A DNA stretch of 64,000 nucleotides from Crassaminicella profunda (GTDB taxonomy: Bacteria > Bacillota > Clostridia > Peptostreptococcales > Thermotaleaceae). Under the pieces are notes generated by a model. The model was given only the letters and a program-made list of their open reading frames with translations, did not search any database and was not told the origin of the DNA. Positions 8,961 to 16,660 of this stretch are shown here, one piece after another; the first letter of the stretch is position 1; every line of letters starts with the position of its first letter. The DNA lies in NCBI RefSeq assembly GCF_019884785.1, contig NZ_CP082326.1, forward strand, positions 985,355 to 1,049,354. The letters are read 5' to 3'. The translations under genes and the position numbers were made by a program.

Positions 8961-9788
8961 GTGAAAAATAAATTGTCTATTGGAGAATTTGCAAAACTAA
9001 GAAATATTACTACTGAAACATTAAGACACTATGATCGAATAGGTGTATTTAAGCCTATTCAAGTAGATCCTAAAACGGGATATAGATACTATTCTATTCT
9101 ACAATATGAAGAATTAGGAACCATTAAAGAACTTCGTCAACTGGGGATGACTATTGATGAAATTAAAAAGTATTTTAATAATAGAAATCTGAAACAGTCT
9201 GTGAATCTATTGAAGGATAAACATGATAAACTTAGAAAGAAAATAAAAGAATTGCAACAATTAGAAGAAAGTATTGGTGAAAAAATAAAGCACTTAGAGG
9301 ATATTTCTCAGGTATCAAATATTGAAGAGATTATTATGAAAGAAATTAAAGAAAGAGAGATTATTACTTTTGATAAGTCCATAAAAAATGAAATTGATTT
9401 AAGTTATGCATGTCTTGAATTAGAGAATTCATTAAAAGAAATAGCGCCTATTGTTGCAAGCAATCGCTTTGGAGCAATTATAAAACAAAAGGATATAGTA
9501 TTGAATAAGTATTTAGAATCAGTTGTTATGTTTCTCTTTATCAAAGATCAAGATAATATTGATGAAAAATATATAAAAAAGATTCCTAAAGGTAATTACG
9601 CTTGCATGTATTACAAAGGAAGTATTTGGGATATGGAAGTTCATTTAAAAAAAATGATAGAATATATTGAAACTGAGGGGTACGAAATATGTGGTGATAT
9701 TCTTCAAATTGTTCAAATAGATATTAGTGTTACTGATAAAATAGAGGAAGAATTATTTGAAATACAAATTCCTATAAAAAAATATTGA
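8961..9788 (+). CDS. MerR-family regulator with GyrI-like effector domain
   Basis: 275 residues, GTG start, AGGAGACG upstream. Residues 1-75 are a MerR winged helix (IGEFAKLRNITTETLRHYDR, then GYRYYS and LGMTIDEIKKY). A coiled-coil dimerisation helix follows (about 75-118). The last about 150 residues resemble the GyrI-like/BmrR effector domain that binds lipophilic cations and drugs. The adjacent exporter gene has a MerR-type promoter with a perfect palindrome in a 19-bp spacer, immediately after this gene, so activation of the exporter on drug binding is the likely job. Its stop codon (TGA) is part of the exporter's -35 box. Confidence 0.88.
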   Translation: MKNKLSIGEFAKLRNITTETLRHYDRIGVFKPIQVDPKTGYRYYSILQYEELGTIKELRQLGMTIDEIKKYFNNRNLKQSVNLLKDKHDKLRKKIKELQQLEESIGEKIKHLEDISQVSNIEEIIMKEIKEREIITFDKSIKNEIDLSYACLELENSLKEIAPIVASNRFGAIIKQKDIVLNKYLESVVMFLFIKDQDNIDEKYIKKIPKGNYACMYYKGSIWDMEVHLKKMIEYIETEGYEICGDILQIVQIDISVTDKIEEELFEIQIPIKKY

Positions 9789-9815
9789 CCTTTGTGTAGC
9801 ACAAAGGTTTATAAT
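9785..9815 (+). promoter_or_regulatory. MerR-type promoter/operator of the MATE gene
   Basis: The -35 TTGACC (9785-9790) and -10 TATAAT (9810-9815) are 19 bp apart, longer than the usual 17 and diagnostic of MerR-activated promoters. Between them lies a perfect palindrome, arms ACCTTTGTG and CACAAAGGT around TAG (9788-9808). The -35 box includes the regulator's own stop codon. Confidence 0.85.
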
Positions 9816-9888
9816 GTACCTCATTAGAAGAAAACATATTCACAATGGTTAGGGTATGTTTTGTTATATTCTTTTGGAGGTAGAGGTA

Positions 9889-11226
9889 ATGAGTGAAAAT
9901 ATATTAGGAACAGAGAAAATATCTAAATTATTTATTCAATTTTCAATACCAGCAATCATTTCTATGGTAATAGCAGGTGTACAAACTATAATAGATGGAA
10001 TATTTTTAGGGAATTTTGTTGGGCAAAATGCACTGGCAAGTGTAAATATAGTGCAACCATTTATGCAAGTGATCATAGGGTTTAGTATGATTATAAGTGT
10101 AGGTTCTCTAAGCTTCATAGGAAGAAGCTTGGGAGAAGGTAAAAAAGAAGAGGCACAAAATATTTTTAAAACAGCATTCGTAGTTATTACAATAATATCT
10201 TTAACAATAGTATTAGTTGGAAGGTTATTTAGTGAAGAAATTGCAGTAGTATTAGGTGCAAATCAAGTATTGTTAGAAGGAGTAGCAATATATACGAGAA
10301 CTATAGGTAGTTTTGCGCCATTAATGTCTTTAATGTTTTTATTTGGATTTACCAACAGGGTAGTAGGAAAGCCAGAATTATATTTAAGAGGTATGATTTT
10401 AAGTGTAATTGTTAATGTTAGTTTAGATTTTATATTTATAAAGCAATTAAGTTTAGGAATAAGAGGAGCAGCATTTGCTACAGGAACAGCATATGTAGCA
10501 GCATTTTTTATAGTAGCACCTCCTATGTTTAGCAAAAAGAATATAGTAAATATATTTAGTGGAAAATTTGATCCATCAACAATCGTACCAATGGCGTATA
10601 ATGGCTCATCAGAAGGAGTTATTGCCATTGCAACAGCTACCACTGCATATTTGTTTAATATGACATTTATGAAAGTAGCTGGGGAAACTGGTGTTGCAGC
10701 ATTTACAACAATAAATTATATATCTCAATTTGGAATCCTTATTATGTTTGGCATATCAGATGGAATAGGCCCTATACTCAGCTATAATTATGGATACAAA
10801 AAGTATGATCGGTTAAATAATACATTAAAGTTAGCATCGAAAGTAAATTTAGTTGTTGGAGTAGTATTATTTTTTACATTATTTGTATTAGGAGAAGAAT
10901 TAGTATCATTATTTGCAAGTGGAAATAGAGAGATTCTAAACTTAGCAGTAAGAGGATCCAGAATATATGCATTCGCTTTTTTACTGTGTGGATTTAACAT
11001 TATTCATTCAGGATATTTTACAGCAATAGGAGATGCTAAAGCATCTATTATAATAGCAGCAAGTAGAGGAATTGTATTTATCGTTTTAGGTATAAATATA
11101 TTACCCATGATAATGGGAATGAACGGAGTATGGCTGACTGTTCCATTTGCTGAGTGTATGACATTTATTATAGGGATGTATTTGGTTAAAAGAAGTAATA
11201 ATTTATGTGTCAGTATTGTTAAGTAA
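9889..11226 (+). CDS. MATE-family multidrug efflux transporter
   Basis: 445 residues with about 12 membrane helices in two related halves, typical of MATE exporters (IDGIFLGNFVGQNALASVNIVQPF near the start). These export cationic drugs in exchange for sodium or protons. The ATG at 9889 is preceded by TTGGAGGTAGAGG; the earlier ATG at 9856 would bury that site. It is the direct target of the neighbouring MerR regulator according to the promoter layout. The usual substrate is unknown; the lipophilic-cation-type effector domain of the regulator hints at such compounds (inference). Confidence 0.9.
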   Translation: MSENILGTEKISKLFIQFSIPAIISMVIAGVQTIIDGIFLGNFVGQNALASVNIVQPFMQVIIGFSMIISVGSLSFIGRSLGEGKKEEAQNIFKTAFVVITIISLTIVLVGRLFSEEIAVVLGANQVLLEGVAIYTRTIGSFAPLMSLMFLFGFTNRVVGKPELYLRGMILSVIVNVSLDFIFIKQLSLGIRGAAFATGTAYVAAFFIVAPPMFSKKNIVNIFSGKFDPSTIVPMAYNGSSEGVIAIATATTAYLFNMTFMKVAGETGVAAFTTINYISQFGILIMFGISDGIGPILSYNYGYKKYDRLNNTLKLASKVNLVVGVVLFFTLFVLGEELVSLFASGNREILNLAVRGSRIYAFAFLLCGFNIIHSGYFTAIGDAKASIIIAASRGIVFIVLGINILPMIMGMNGVWLTVPFAECMTFIIGMYLVKRSNNLCVSIVK

Positions 11227-11531
11227 ACAAATTTTTACATCTAAATAACAAATGATTGTAGCTAGCTATATAATTATAGGATACGCTATTTTAATATCAA
11301 ATGTAAAGAAAACGTGAGATTTATAGACAAAAGGTAGAATTTCTCTTACGTACAATTTTATAATAAAAGAAGGAATATTCTGTAAGCATCTAGAACTATT
11401 TAAGTTATAGATGCGTTTTTTATTTGAATAAGGATAATTAAAGGAAAAATTATTGAGTAGTAGAGACATAAGTTCTAACAAATGAAAGGCAAATATTATC
11501 AAAAATATATATAATAGAAAGGAAGAAAAAT
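11227..11531. other. 305-bp intergenic region
   Basis: It contains one hairpin with a T run (11386-11421). Otherwise A/T-rich with no gene seen; the ribosome-binding site of the next gene (AAAGGAAG) lies at its end. Confidence 0.5.
11386..11421 (+). terminator. hairpin with T-run between MATE and the PH-like membrane protein
   Basis: Arms GCATCTA and TAGATGC with a 15-base loop are followed by GTTTTTT. It lies 160 bases after the exporter and probably ends that transcript. Confidence 0.6.
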
Positions 11532-11933
11532 ATGATTAAGACCTATGCTCAGAGCAAACTATCTTCTATGCACAAATATATAATTATAGGAATAGGAATC
11601 GTATTTATTGGATATTCCATATATGATCAACAGTATTTTAAAATATTATTAGGGCTGATTTTAATTTATGCTTGTTATTTTGAAAAAAATATTTTTATTG
11701 AGGATGAAGGCCTACGGATTCAAATAAAGAGAATAGGTACAAAAAAAGAAAGGATTATAAAATTTGATGAAATGCAGGAGATGAGTCATCAAACAAGAAA
11801 TGATAAAACTATGTTTTTTTTCTCAAAAGATAATATGATATATAAAGTGATGGTAGATGCAATAAATGTAAATAAAGTGGTAAGACTTGTTAAGAAGAAA
11901 AATAAGAAGATAAAGATTTATTATTTAGAATAA
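11532..11933 (+). CDS. small membrane protein with PH-like cytoplasmic domain, function unknown
   Basis: 133 residues. Two closely spaced membrane segments (about 15-50) are followed by a basic beta-rich domain (about 55-133) that resembles the bacterial PH-like domains attached to membrane hairpins: an NIFIEDEGLRIQ strand and a KEFDEM-like segment (here KFDEMQEM). No catalytic motif is visible. The ribosome-binding site is AAAGGAAG. The gene ends 43 bases before the TetR start, whose promoter occupies the gap, so it is a separate unit. The specific role is not known. Confidence 0.6.
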   Translation: MIKTYAQSKLSSMHKYIIIGIGIVFIGYSIYDQQYFKILLGLILIYACYFEKNIFIEDEGLRIQIKRIGTKKERIIKFDEMQEMSHQTRNDKTMFFFSKDNMIYKVMVDAINVNKVVRLVKKKNKKIKIYYLE

Positions 11934-11940
11934 AAAACCC

Positions 11941-11969
11941 TTGACATTCAAGACGAACGGTCATATAAT
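11941..11969 (+). promoter_or_regulatory. TetR promoter with overlapping operator, copy 1
   Basis: The -35 TTGACA (11941-11946) and -10 TATAAT (11964-11969) have a 17-bp spacer. The motif GACGAACGGTCAT (11952-11964) fills the spacer and touches the -10. The predicted transcription start is at or next to the ATG of the regulator, so the mRNA would be leaderless. Autorepression is expected. Confidence 0.75.
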
Positions 11970-11975
11970 TTGATC

Positions 11976-12560
11976 ATGGATAAAAAACTAATTAAAAAAA
12001 ATGAAATATTAGAAAATTCTATTTGTGTTATGTTTCTAAAGGGATATAATGGAACAAGTGTAAAAGATATCACAGATGCAGCTGGAATTCCAAAGGGATC
12101 ATTTTATAATTATTTTGAAGATAAAGAACATTATGCAGTAGATGCTTTATACTATTATTTTTATGAAACAAGCAAACAAACCTTTGAAATTTTAGCAGAT
12201 AAAAACATTAAACCTTTAGAGCGAATCAAAAATTTTTACAAACATATGATTGGTCAAAATGAAGAAGCTGGTTTTAAACTGGGATGCTTTGTTGGAAATA
12301 TAACTCAGGAAATGGGGGATATAAGTACTATAATCTCAGAGGCTACAGATGAAATTCATAAAGAAATTGTAAAAAGAATCTATGTTTGCTTAGTGGAAGC
12401 TTATGAACTTAACGGGTTTAATTCTAAAGTAGACATAAAGAAACTTTCTAATTTTATTGTAAGCAGTTGGCAAGGAACATTGCTAAGAATGAAAGCAAGT
12501 AAGAACAGAGAAGTTTTAGATGATTTTTATGAAGTATTAGTAGAAGTTTTACTAAGGTAA
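11976..12560 (+). CDS. TetR/AcrR-family regulator, probably autoregulated and leaderless
   Basis: 194 residues. An N-terminal helix-turn-helix (about 10-50: GYNGTSVKDITDAAGIPKGSFYNYFEDKE, key residues Thr-Ser-Val, Gly-Ile-Lys/Pro, Tyr-Phe) is followed by a helical ligand domain with a TetR C-terminal pattern like that of electrophile- or flavonoid-responsive members. No ribosome-binding site precedes the ATG at 11976, and the -10 box ends 6 bases before it. A TTG at 11970 is possible but equally lacks a site. Three operator-like copies (here, before the NifU gene, and before the peroxiredoxin-like gene) suggest it controls the whole 12.6-16.6 kb redox group. Confidence 0.85.
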   Translation: MDKKLIKKNEILENSICVMFLKGYNGTSVKDITDAAGIPKGSFYNYFEDKEHYAVDALYYYFYETSKQTFEILADKNIKPLERIKNFYKHMIGQNEEAGFKLGCFVGNITQEMGDISTIISEATDEIHKEIVKRIYVCLVEAYELNGFNSKVDIKKLSNFIVSSWQGTLLRMKASKNREVLDDFYEVLVEVLLR

Positions 12561-12587
12561 AACTTCTATTTAAAAGAATTTACTAAA

Positions 12588-12600
12588 GACGACTGGTCAT
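12588..12600 (+). promoter_or_regulatory. TetR operator-like motif, copy 2
   Basis: GACGACTGGTCAT matches copy 1 at 11 of 13 bases and is again followed by ATAA, in front of the NifU-type gene. The core GACTGGTC is a GACYRGTC-type near-palindrome. Confidence 0.65.
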
Positions 12601-12696
12601 ATAAGAGAATGGTTGATTTGAGAAATGAGAGCAATAAGAGTAGTATTTTGAACTATTAAAATACTATCATTAGAATAAGAAAGGATGGATAAGAAT

Positions 12697-12918
12697 ATGA
12701 AAAAAAGAGTGATGGAAGTTTTAGAGAAGGTACGTCCGATACTGCAACGAGATGGTGGTAACGTAAAACTTATAAGTGCTAGTGAAGAGGGAATTGTAAA
12801 AGTAGAATTACAAGGTGCATGTGTTGGATGTCCTGGCGCTAAAATGACTCTGAAAATGTTAATCGAAAGAATATTAAAAGAAGAGATACCAGAAGTTAAA
12901 GAAGTGATTGGCGTATAA
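12697..12918 (+). CDS. NifU C-terminal-domain Fe-S scaffold protein
   Basis: 73 residues, corresponding only to the C-terminal domain of NifU (Nfu). The CVGCPGA motif supplies the CxxC that binds a transferable [4Fe-4S] or [2Fe-2S] cluster, and the N-terminal VRPILQRDGGNVKL segment is characteristic. The start at 12697 is chosen because AGGATGG lies 8 bases before it; the ATG at 12685 directly abuts the AAAGG. It carries a copy of the TetR operator motif upstream, so it probably supplies clusters to the Fe-S enzymes of the same regulon (the reductase at 13.7 kb and the flavoprotein at 16 kb), an inference. Confidence 0.88.
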   Translation: MKKRVMEVLEKVRPILQRDGGNVKLISASEEGIVKVELQGACVGCPGAKMTLKMLIERILKEEIPEVKEVIGV

Positions 12919-12988
12919 ATTATTAAATGATTTGACTAATGTATATGGTTTTACTAAGGGAAAGGCCTTATTTTTATAAAATAATTAA

Positions 12989-13001
12989 AACGACTGGTCA
13001 T
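12989..13001 (+). promoter_or_regulatory. TetR operator-like motif, copy 3
   Basis: AACGACTGGTCAT, identical to copy 2 over 12 bases, lies directly before the AAGGAGGGG ribosome-binding site of the peroxiredoxin-like gene. Confidence 0.65.
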
Positions 13002-13021
13002 ATGGAAAAGGAGGGGATAAG

Positions 13022-13657
13022 ATGAATTTAAAACTACAGTTAAAAAAATTACAAGAAGAGGCTTCCAAAGAAATCCCAAAGGATATTATGAATGTTTTAA
13101 AAGAATCAGTAGAAAAACTTGCAAAAGAGGAAATTGAAAAGAAGGCTTTAAAAGTAGGTGATAAAATTCCTCATTTTGTACTTAAAAATGCTGTTGGAGA
13201 AATGATAGATTTAAATGATTTACTGGCAGATGGTCCTTTAGTTATAAGTTTTTATAGGGGAGGATGGTGTCCATATTGTAATTTGGAACTACAGGCATAT
13301 CAAGAAACACTTCCAGAAATACATGCATTAGGAGGGCAATTAGTGGCAATTTCTCCTGAGTTACCAGACAATTCTTTGTCTCTAGTAGAAAAGTATACTT
13401 TGAAATATGAAGTTTTAAGTGATATTGGAAATGAAATTGCAAGAGAGCTTGGCCTAGTTTTTACTGTTGAAGAGGAATTGCGTCCTATATATAAGAGGCT
13501 GGGTGTTGATTTGGTTACCACTCAAGGAAATGAAAATTATGAGCTTCCAGTACCTGCAACATATGTAGTAGATACGAATGGAACGATCATTTTATCTTAT
13601 GTAAATACTGACTACACTACTAGATTAGAACCAAAGGAAGTTTTAGAAGTTCTTTAA
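13022..13657 (+). CDS. peroxiredoxin-like thioredoxin-fold protein (AhpC/TSA family)
   Basis: 211 residues. The segment SFYRGGWCPYCNLEL (about 77-91) contains the peroxidatic-type cysteine in a WCPYC motif typical of the peroxiredoxin-like AhpC/TSA branch, followed by QAYQETLPEIHALGGQLVAISPE. An extra helical N-terminus (1-55) precedes the thioredoxin fold. Likely role: thiol-dependent reduction of peroxides or of oxidised thiols in the cytoplasm. It is the first gene of a probable operon (13.0-16.6 kb), gaps of 18-36 bases, with a TetR operator motif in front. The substrate and electron donor are not evident. Confidence 0.85.
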   Translation: MNLKLQLKKLQEEASKEIPKDIMNVLKESVEKLAKEEIEKKALKVGDKIPHFVLKNAVGEMIDLNDLLADGPLVISFYRGGWCPYCNLELQAYQETLPEIHALGGQLVAISPELPDNSLSLVEKYTLKYEVLSDIGNEIARELGLVFTVEEELRPIYKRLGVDLVTTQGNENYELPVPATYVVDTNGTIILSYVNTDYTTRLEPKEVLEVL

Positions 13658-13681
13658 ATAATGTAGAGAGGAGATCAATTC

Positions 13682-15607
13682 ATGTTAAAAAGAGTATTTG
13701 AGCCAATGAAAATAGGAAATATGGAAGTGAAAAATAGGTTTGTTGTGCCACCAATGGTAGTTAACTTTGTAAATGAAGATGGAACAGCTAATGAGAGATT
13801 TATTGCATATATTGAGGAAAAGGCAAAAGGTGGATGGGGTCTTATAATTCCAGAAAATTATACAATGGATCCGAATGCAAGTGGGTTTGTAAAGCTTCCA
13901 GGATTATGGAATGATGAACAAATCGAAAGTCACAAAGAGTTAACAGACAGAGTTCATAAACATGGAGCTAAAATTGTTGTTCAAATTAATCATGCTGGAA
14001 GACAAACAGCAAGTATGATAACTGGAGTACAGCCAGTAGCACCATCTCCTATAGCAGACCCTACTATTGGGGAAACCCCTAAAGAATTGGCTATCCAAGA
14101 AATAAAAGAAATAGTAGACAAATTTGGAGACGCAGCATTAAGAGCAAAAAAGGCAGGATTTGATGGGGTAGAGATTCATGGTTCTCATGGATATCTTATT
14201 AATCAATTTATGTCACCATTTTCTAATAAAAGAACAGACGAATATGGTGGAAATATTCAAAATAGAGCAAGATTTGCATTAGAAGTAATTGAGAATATAA
14301 AAAAGAAAGCAGGAGAAGACTTTCCTATTATATATAGAATGTCAGTAAATGAATTGGTTGAGGGTGGGCTAATAACAGAAGATAGCAAAGTTATTGCTAT
14401 GATGTTAGAAGAAGCAGGAGTAAATGCAATCCATGCTACTAATGGGGTTTATGCAAGTGCTCAATATATCATACCACCAGCAGCAGTGAAGCATGCTTGG
14501 AGTTCTGATATTACGGCTGAGATTAAGAAAGTAGTTTCTATACCTGTCATTACAGTTGGAAGAGTAAATGATCCTTTAATAGCAGAATCTATATTAGCTT
14601 CTGAAAAAGCAGATTTAGTATCTATGGGAAGAGCTTCTCTTGCTGACCCACATCTACCAAACAAAGCCAAAGAAGGTAGATTTGAAGATATCATTCATTG
14701 TATCGGATGTCTTCAAGGATGTGCTGGAAGAAATGTACAGCAATTACCAGTAAAATGTCTTGTAAATCCAATGACAGGGAATGAAAGTGAAATAAAGATC
14801 GAAGAAGCGAAAGCTAAAAAGAAAGTATTGATTGCTGGAGGCGGTGTAGCAGGAATGGAAGCTGCTATAGTAGCTTCTAAGCGTGGACATGAAGTCCATT
14901 TATATGAAAAAAATAGTAAACTGGGTGGACAATGGATTTTAGCAGCAGTGCCACCATCAAAAGAAGAGCTGAACACACTTACTGTATGGCAAAAAAACCA
15001 ATTGAAAAAATTAGATGTAAATATATATTTAAATACAAGCTTAACTGAAGAAACTATTGAAAATATGAAGCCAGATGTAGTGATAGTAGCTACTGGAGCA
15101 AAGCCATTTGTTCCTAATATACCAGGAAAGGATTTAGATCATGTTGTAATAGCAAATGATGTTTTAGCAGGATTAAAAGATACAGGTACAAATGTAGTTG
15201 TAATAGGTGGTGGATTGGTTGGAGCAGAAACAGCAGCCCATCTTGCTAATCATGGAAAAAAGGTTACAATCATTGAAATGCTTCCTGAAATCGTGAAAGA
15301 TGGAGAACCAGCAGTAAAACACTTCTTATTTAAAGATTTAGAACAAAACAAGGTACAGATTTTAACGAATACTTCAGTAAAAGAAATATTAAATAATACA
15401 GTTGTAATTGCAGATCAAGAAGAAAATAAATCAAAATTAGAAAATGTAGATACAGTGGTTATGGCAATAGGTTCAAGACCTGTAAATACATTAGCTAAAA
15501 AAATTCAAGGTAAAGTTGAGAAAGTTATTACTATAGGAGATGCAGTAAAGGTTAGAAAAGCTTTAGAAGCTGTAGAAGAAGGATTTAGAGCAGGACTTCA
15601 AATATAA
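13682..15607 (+). CDS. Old Yellow Enzyme-type NADH:flavin oxidoreductase (2,4-dienoyl-CoA reductase-like)
   Basis: 641 residues, the usual length for this class. Residues 1-340 are an FMN-binding TIM barrel (IQINHAGRQ-type segment, EIHGSHGYLINQFMSP, YGGNIQNRARF). The cysteines of CIGCLQGCAG and CLVNP (about 340-362) bind one [4Fe-4S] cluster. Residues 375-641 contain an FAD/NAD(P)H reductase with two Rossmann motifs (IAGGGVAGMEAA; VIGGGLVGAETA). The family reduces activated C=C bonds of enoates, enals or quinone-like electrophiles. Its place beside a TetR regulator, quinol monooxygenase and flavoprotein points to detoxification rather than fatty-acid oxidation (inference). Confidence 0.9.
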   Translation: MLKRVFEPMKIGNMEVKNRFVVPPMVVNFVNEDGTANERFIAYIEEKAKGGWGLIIPENYTMDPNASGFVKLPGLWNDEQIESHKELTDRVHKHGAKIVVQINHAGRQTASMITGVQPVAPSPIADPTIGETPKELAIQEIKEIVDKFGDAALRAKKAGFDGVEIHGSHGYLINQFMSPFSNKRTDEYGGNIQNRARFALEVIENIKKKAGEDFPIIYRMSVNELVEGGLITEDSKVIAMMLEEAGVNAIHATNGVYASAQYIIPPAAVKHAWSSDITAEIKKVVSIPVITVGRVNDPLIAESILASEKADLVSMGRASLADPHLPNKAKEGRFEDIIHCIGCLQGCAGRNVQQLPVKCLVNPMTGNESEIKIEEAKAKKKVLIAGGGVAGMEAAIVASKRGHEVHLYEKNSKLGGQWILAAVPPSKEELNTLTVWQKNQLKKLDVNIYLNTSLTEETIENMKPDVVIVATGAKPFVPNIPGKDLDHVVIANDVLAGLKDTGTNVVVIGGGLVGAETAAHLANHGKKVTIIEMLPEIVKDGEPAVKHFLFKDLEQNKVQILTNTSVKEILNNTVVIADQEENKSKLENVDTVVMAIGSRPVNTLAKKIQGKVEKVITIGDAVKVRKALEAVEEGFRAGLQI

Positions 15608-15626
15608 TAAAAGGAGTGTAGAGAAA

Positions 15627-15914
15627 ATGTTACAGGTAGTATCAAAAATCTATGTTAAAGAAGACCAAATTGATGAATTTGTAGAAGTATTTAAAGGAAT
15701 GGTTGAGCCAAGCAGAAAAGAAGAAGGTTGTATACAATATGAAATGTATCAAGATGAAGAAAATCCTAGAATTTTTATAGTTCTTGAACAATGGAAGACG
15801 AAAGAGGACTTTGATCAACATTTTAAAACTGAACATTTTGAAAGAATAGTTCCTAAGATGTCTGAATTCATGATAAAAGAAACGGAAATGAATCTTTGTT
15901 ATAAGATTGTATAA
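15627..15914 (+). CDS. antibiotic biosynthesis monooxygenase (ABM) family, putative quinol monooxygenase
   Basis: 95 residues with one ABM ferredoxin-like fold: VVSKIYVKEDQIDEF, GCIQYEMYQDEENPRIFIVLEQW, then HFKTEHF. Relatives such as YgiN oxidise quinols without a cofactor, but many members are uncharacterised. The gene lies 19 bases after the reductase with an AAAGGAGTG site, in the same operon. In an anaerobe an oxygen-using reaction would be limited, so a role in quinone handling or as a dimeric binding protein is possible. Confidence 0.82.
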   Translation: MLQVVSKIYVKEDQIDEFVEVFKGMVEPSRKEEGCIQYEMYQDEENPRIFIVLEQWKTKEDFDQHFKTEHFERIVPKMSEFMIKETEMNLCYKIV

Positions 15915-15950
15915 CTAATAATAGATCAATTAAATTTAGGGGGAATAAAA

Positions 15951-16583
15951 ATGGCAAAAATTATTGCATTTAGTGGAAGTACAGTGAAATCAGGGGTTCT
16001 TGAAAAAGCAATGGAACAAGTTTTAAAGTCTACAGGAGAAGAATGGGAATTAGTTAGATTAAATACGCTTAATATGAACTATTGTACTGGATGCGTAGGA
16101 TGTGCAAGCACAAATCGTTGTGTTTTGAAAGATGATATGAATGAAATATTAGAGAAGATTCTAGAAGCAGATGCAATTCTTTTAGGTGGAGTTGCTAGAT
16201 TTGGAAAGTTGAATGCAGTAACAAAAACATTTATTGAAAGACTGTTTCCTTTAATCCATAGAAAAATGTTAACAAAAGGAAAAATAGCTGCAGCAGTAGC
16301 AGGAGGTTTCTTTCATCAAGAGACAGTAAAAGATGAGGTAACATCTATTTTCCAAATATTCAACATGGAAGAAGTTGGGGTGCTTACAATAGATGGAAAT
16401 GCTTCATGCTTTAAATGTGGTTATGGTGAAACTTGTGATTACAGTGCATTCCGTGCAAAATATGGTCAACAAGCAAAAATTACAGATGATGTTTTTTATG
16501 TTTTTGATGAGGACAAAGAAACAGTAGAAAGAGCAACGTTATTAGGTAAAAAAATAGCTGAAGCAATTAAGCAAAAAGCCTAA
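15951..16583 (+). CDS. iron-sulfur flavoprotein (ISF-type NADPH-dependent FMN reductase family)
   Basis: 210 residues. A flavodoxin-like fold (AFSGSTVKSGVLEKAM, FMN phosphate loop) carries the compact cysteine motif CTGCVGCASTNRC (Cys at about 45, 48, 51 and 57, spaced Cx2Cx2Cx5C), which defines iron-sulfur flavoproteins of anaerobes. A second group, CFKCGYGETC, near 148-157 is extra. ISF proteins shuttle electrons and can reduce oxygen, peroxide or quinone-like compounds. Last gene of the redox operon; a strong bidirectional terminator follows. Confidence 0.85.
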   Translation: MAKIIAFSGSTVKSGVLEKAMEQVLKSTGEEWELVRLNTLNMNYCTGCVGCASTNRCVLKDDMNEILEKILEADAILLGGVARFGKLNAVTKTFIERLFPLIHRKMLTKGKIAAAVAGGFFHQETVKDEVTSIFQIFNMEEVGVLTIDGNASCFKCGYGETCDYSAFRAKYGQQAKITDDVFYVFDEDKETVERATLLGKKIAEAIKQKA

Positions 16584-16627
16584 AAGATTCTATACAATAG
16601 GATATGATGAGAAAAAGTGGATAAGTG

Positions 16628-16660
16628 ATGCCTCAGCTAGTAGTAGCTGAGGCATTTTTT
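16628..16660. terminator. bidirectional terminator between ISF gene and ABC-F gene
   Basis: Perfect 12-base arms ATGCCTCAGCTA and TAGCTGAGGCAT with a GTAG loop are flanked by T-rich sequence; it serves the flavoprotein operon on + and overlaps the end of the ABC-F gene on -. Confidence 0.88.
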
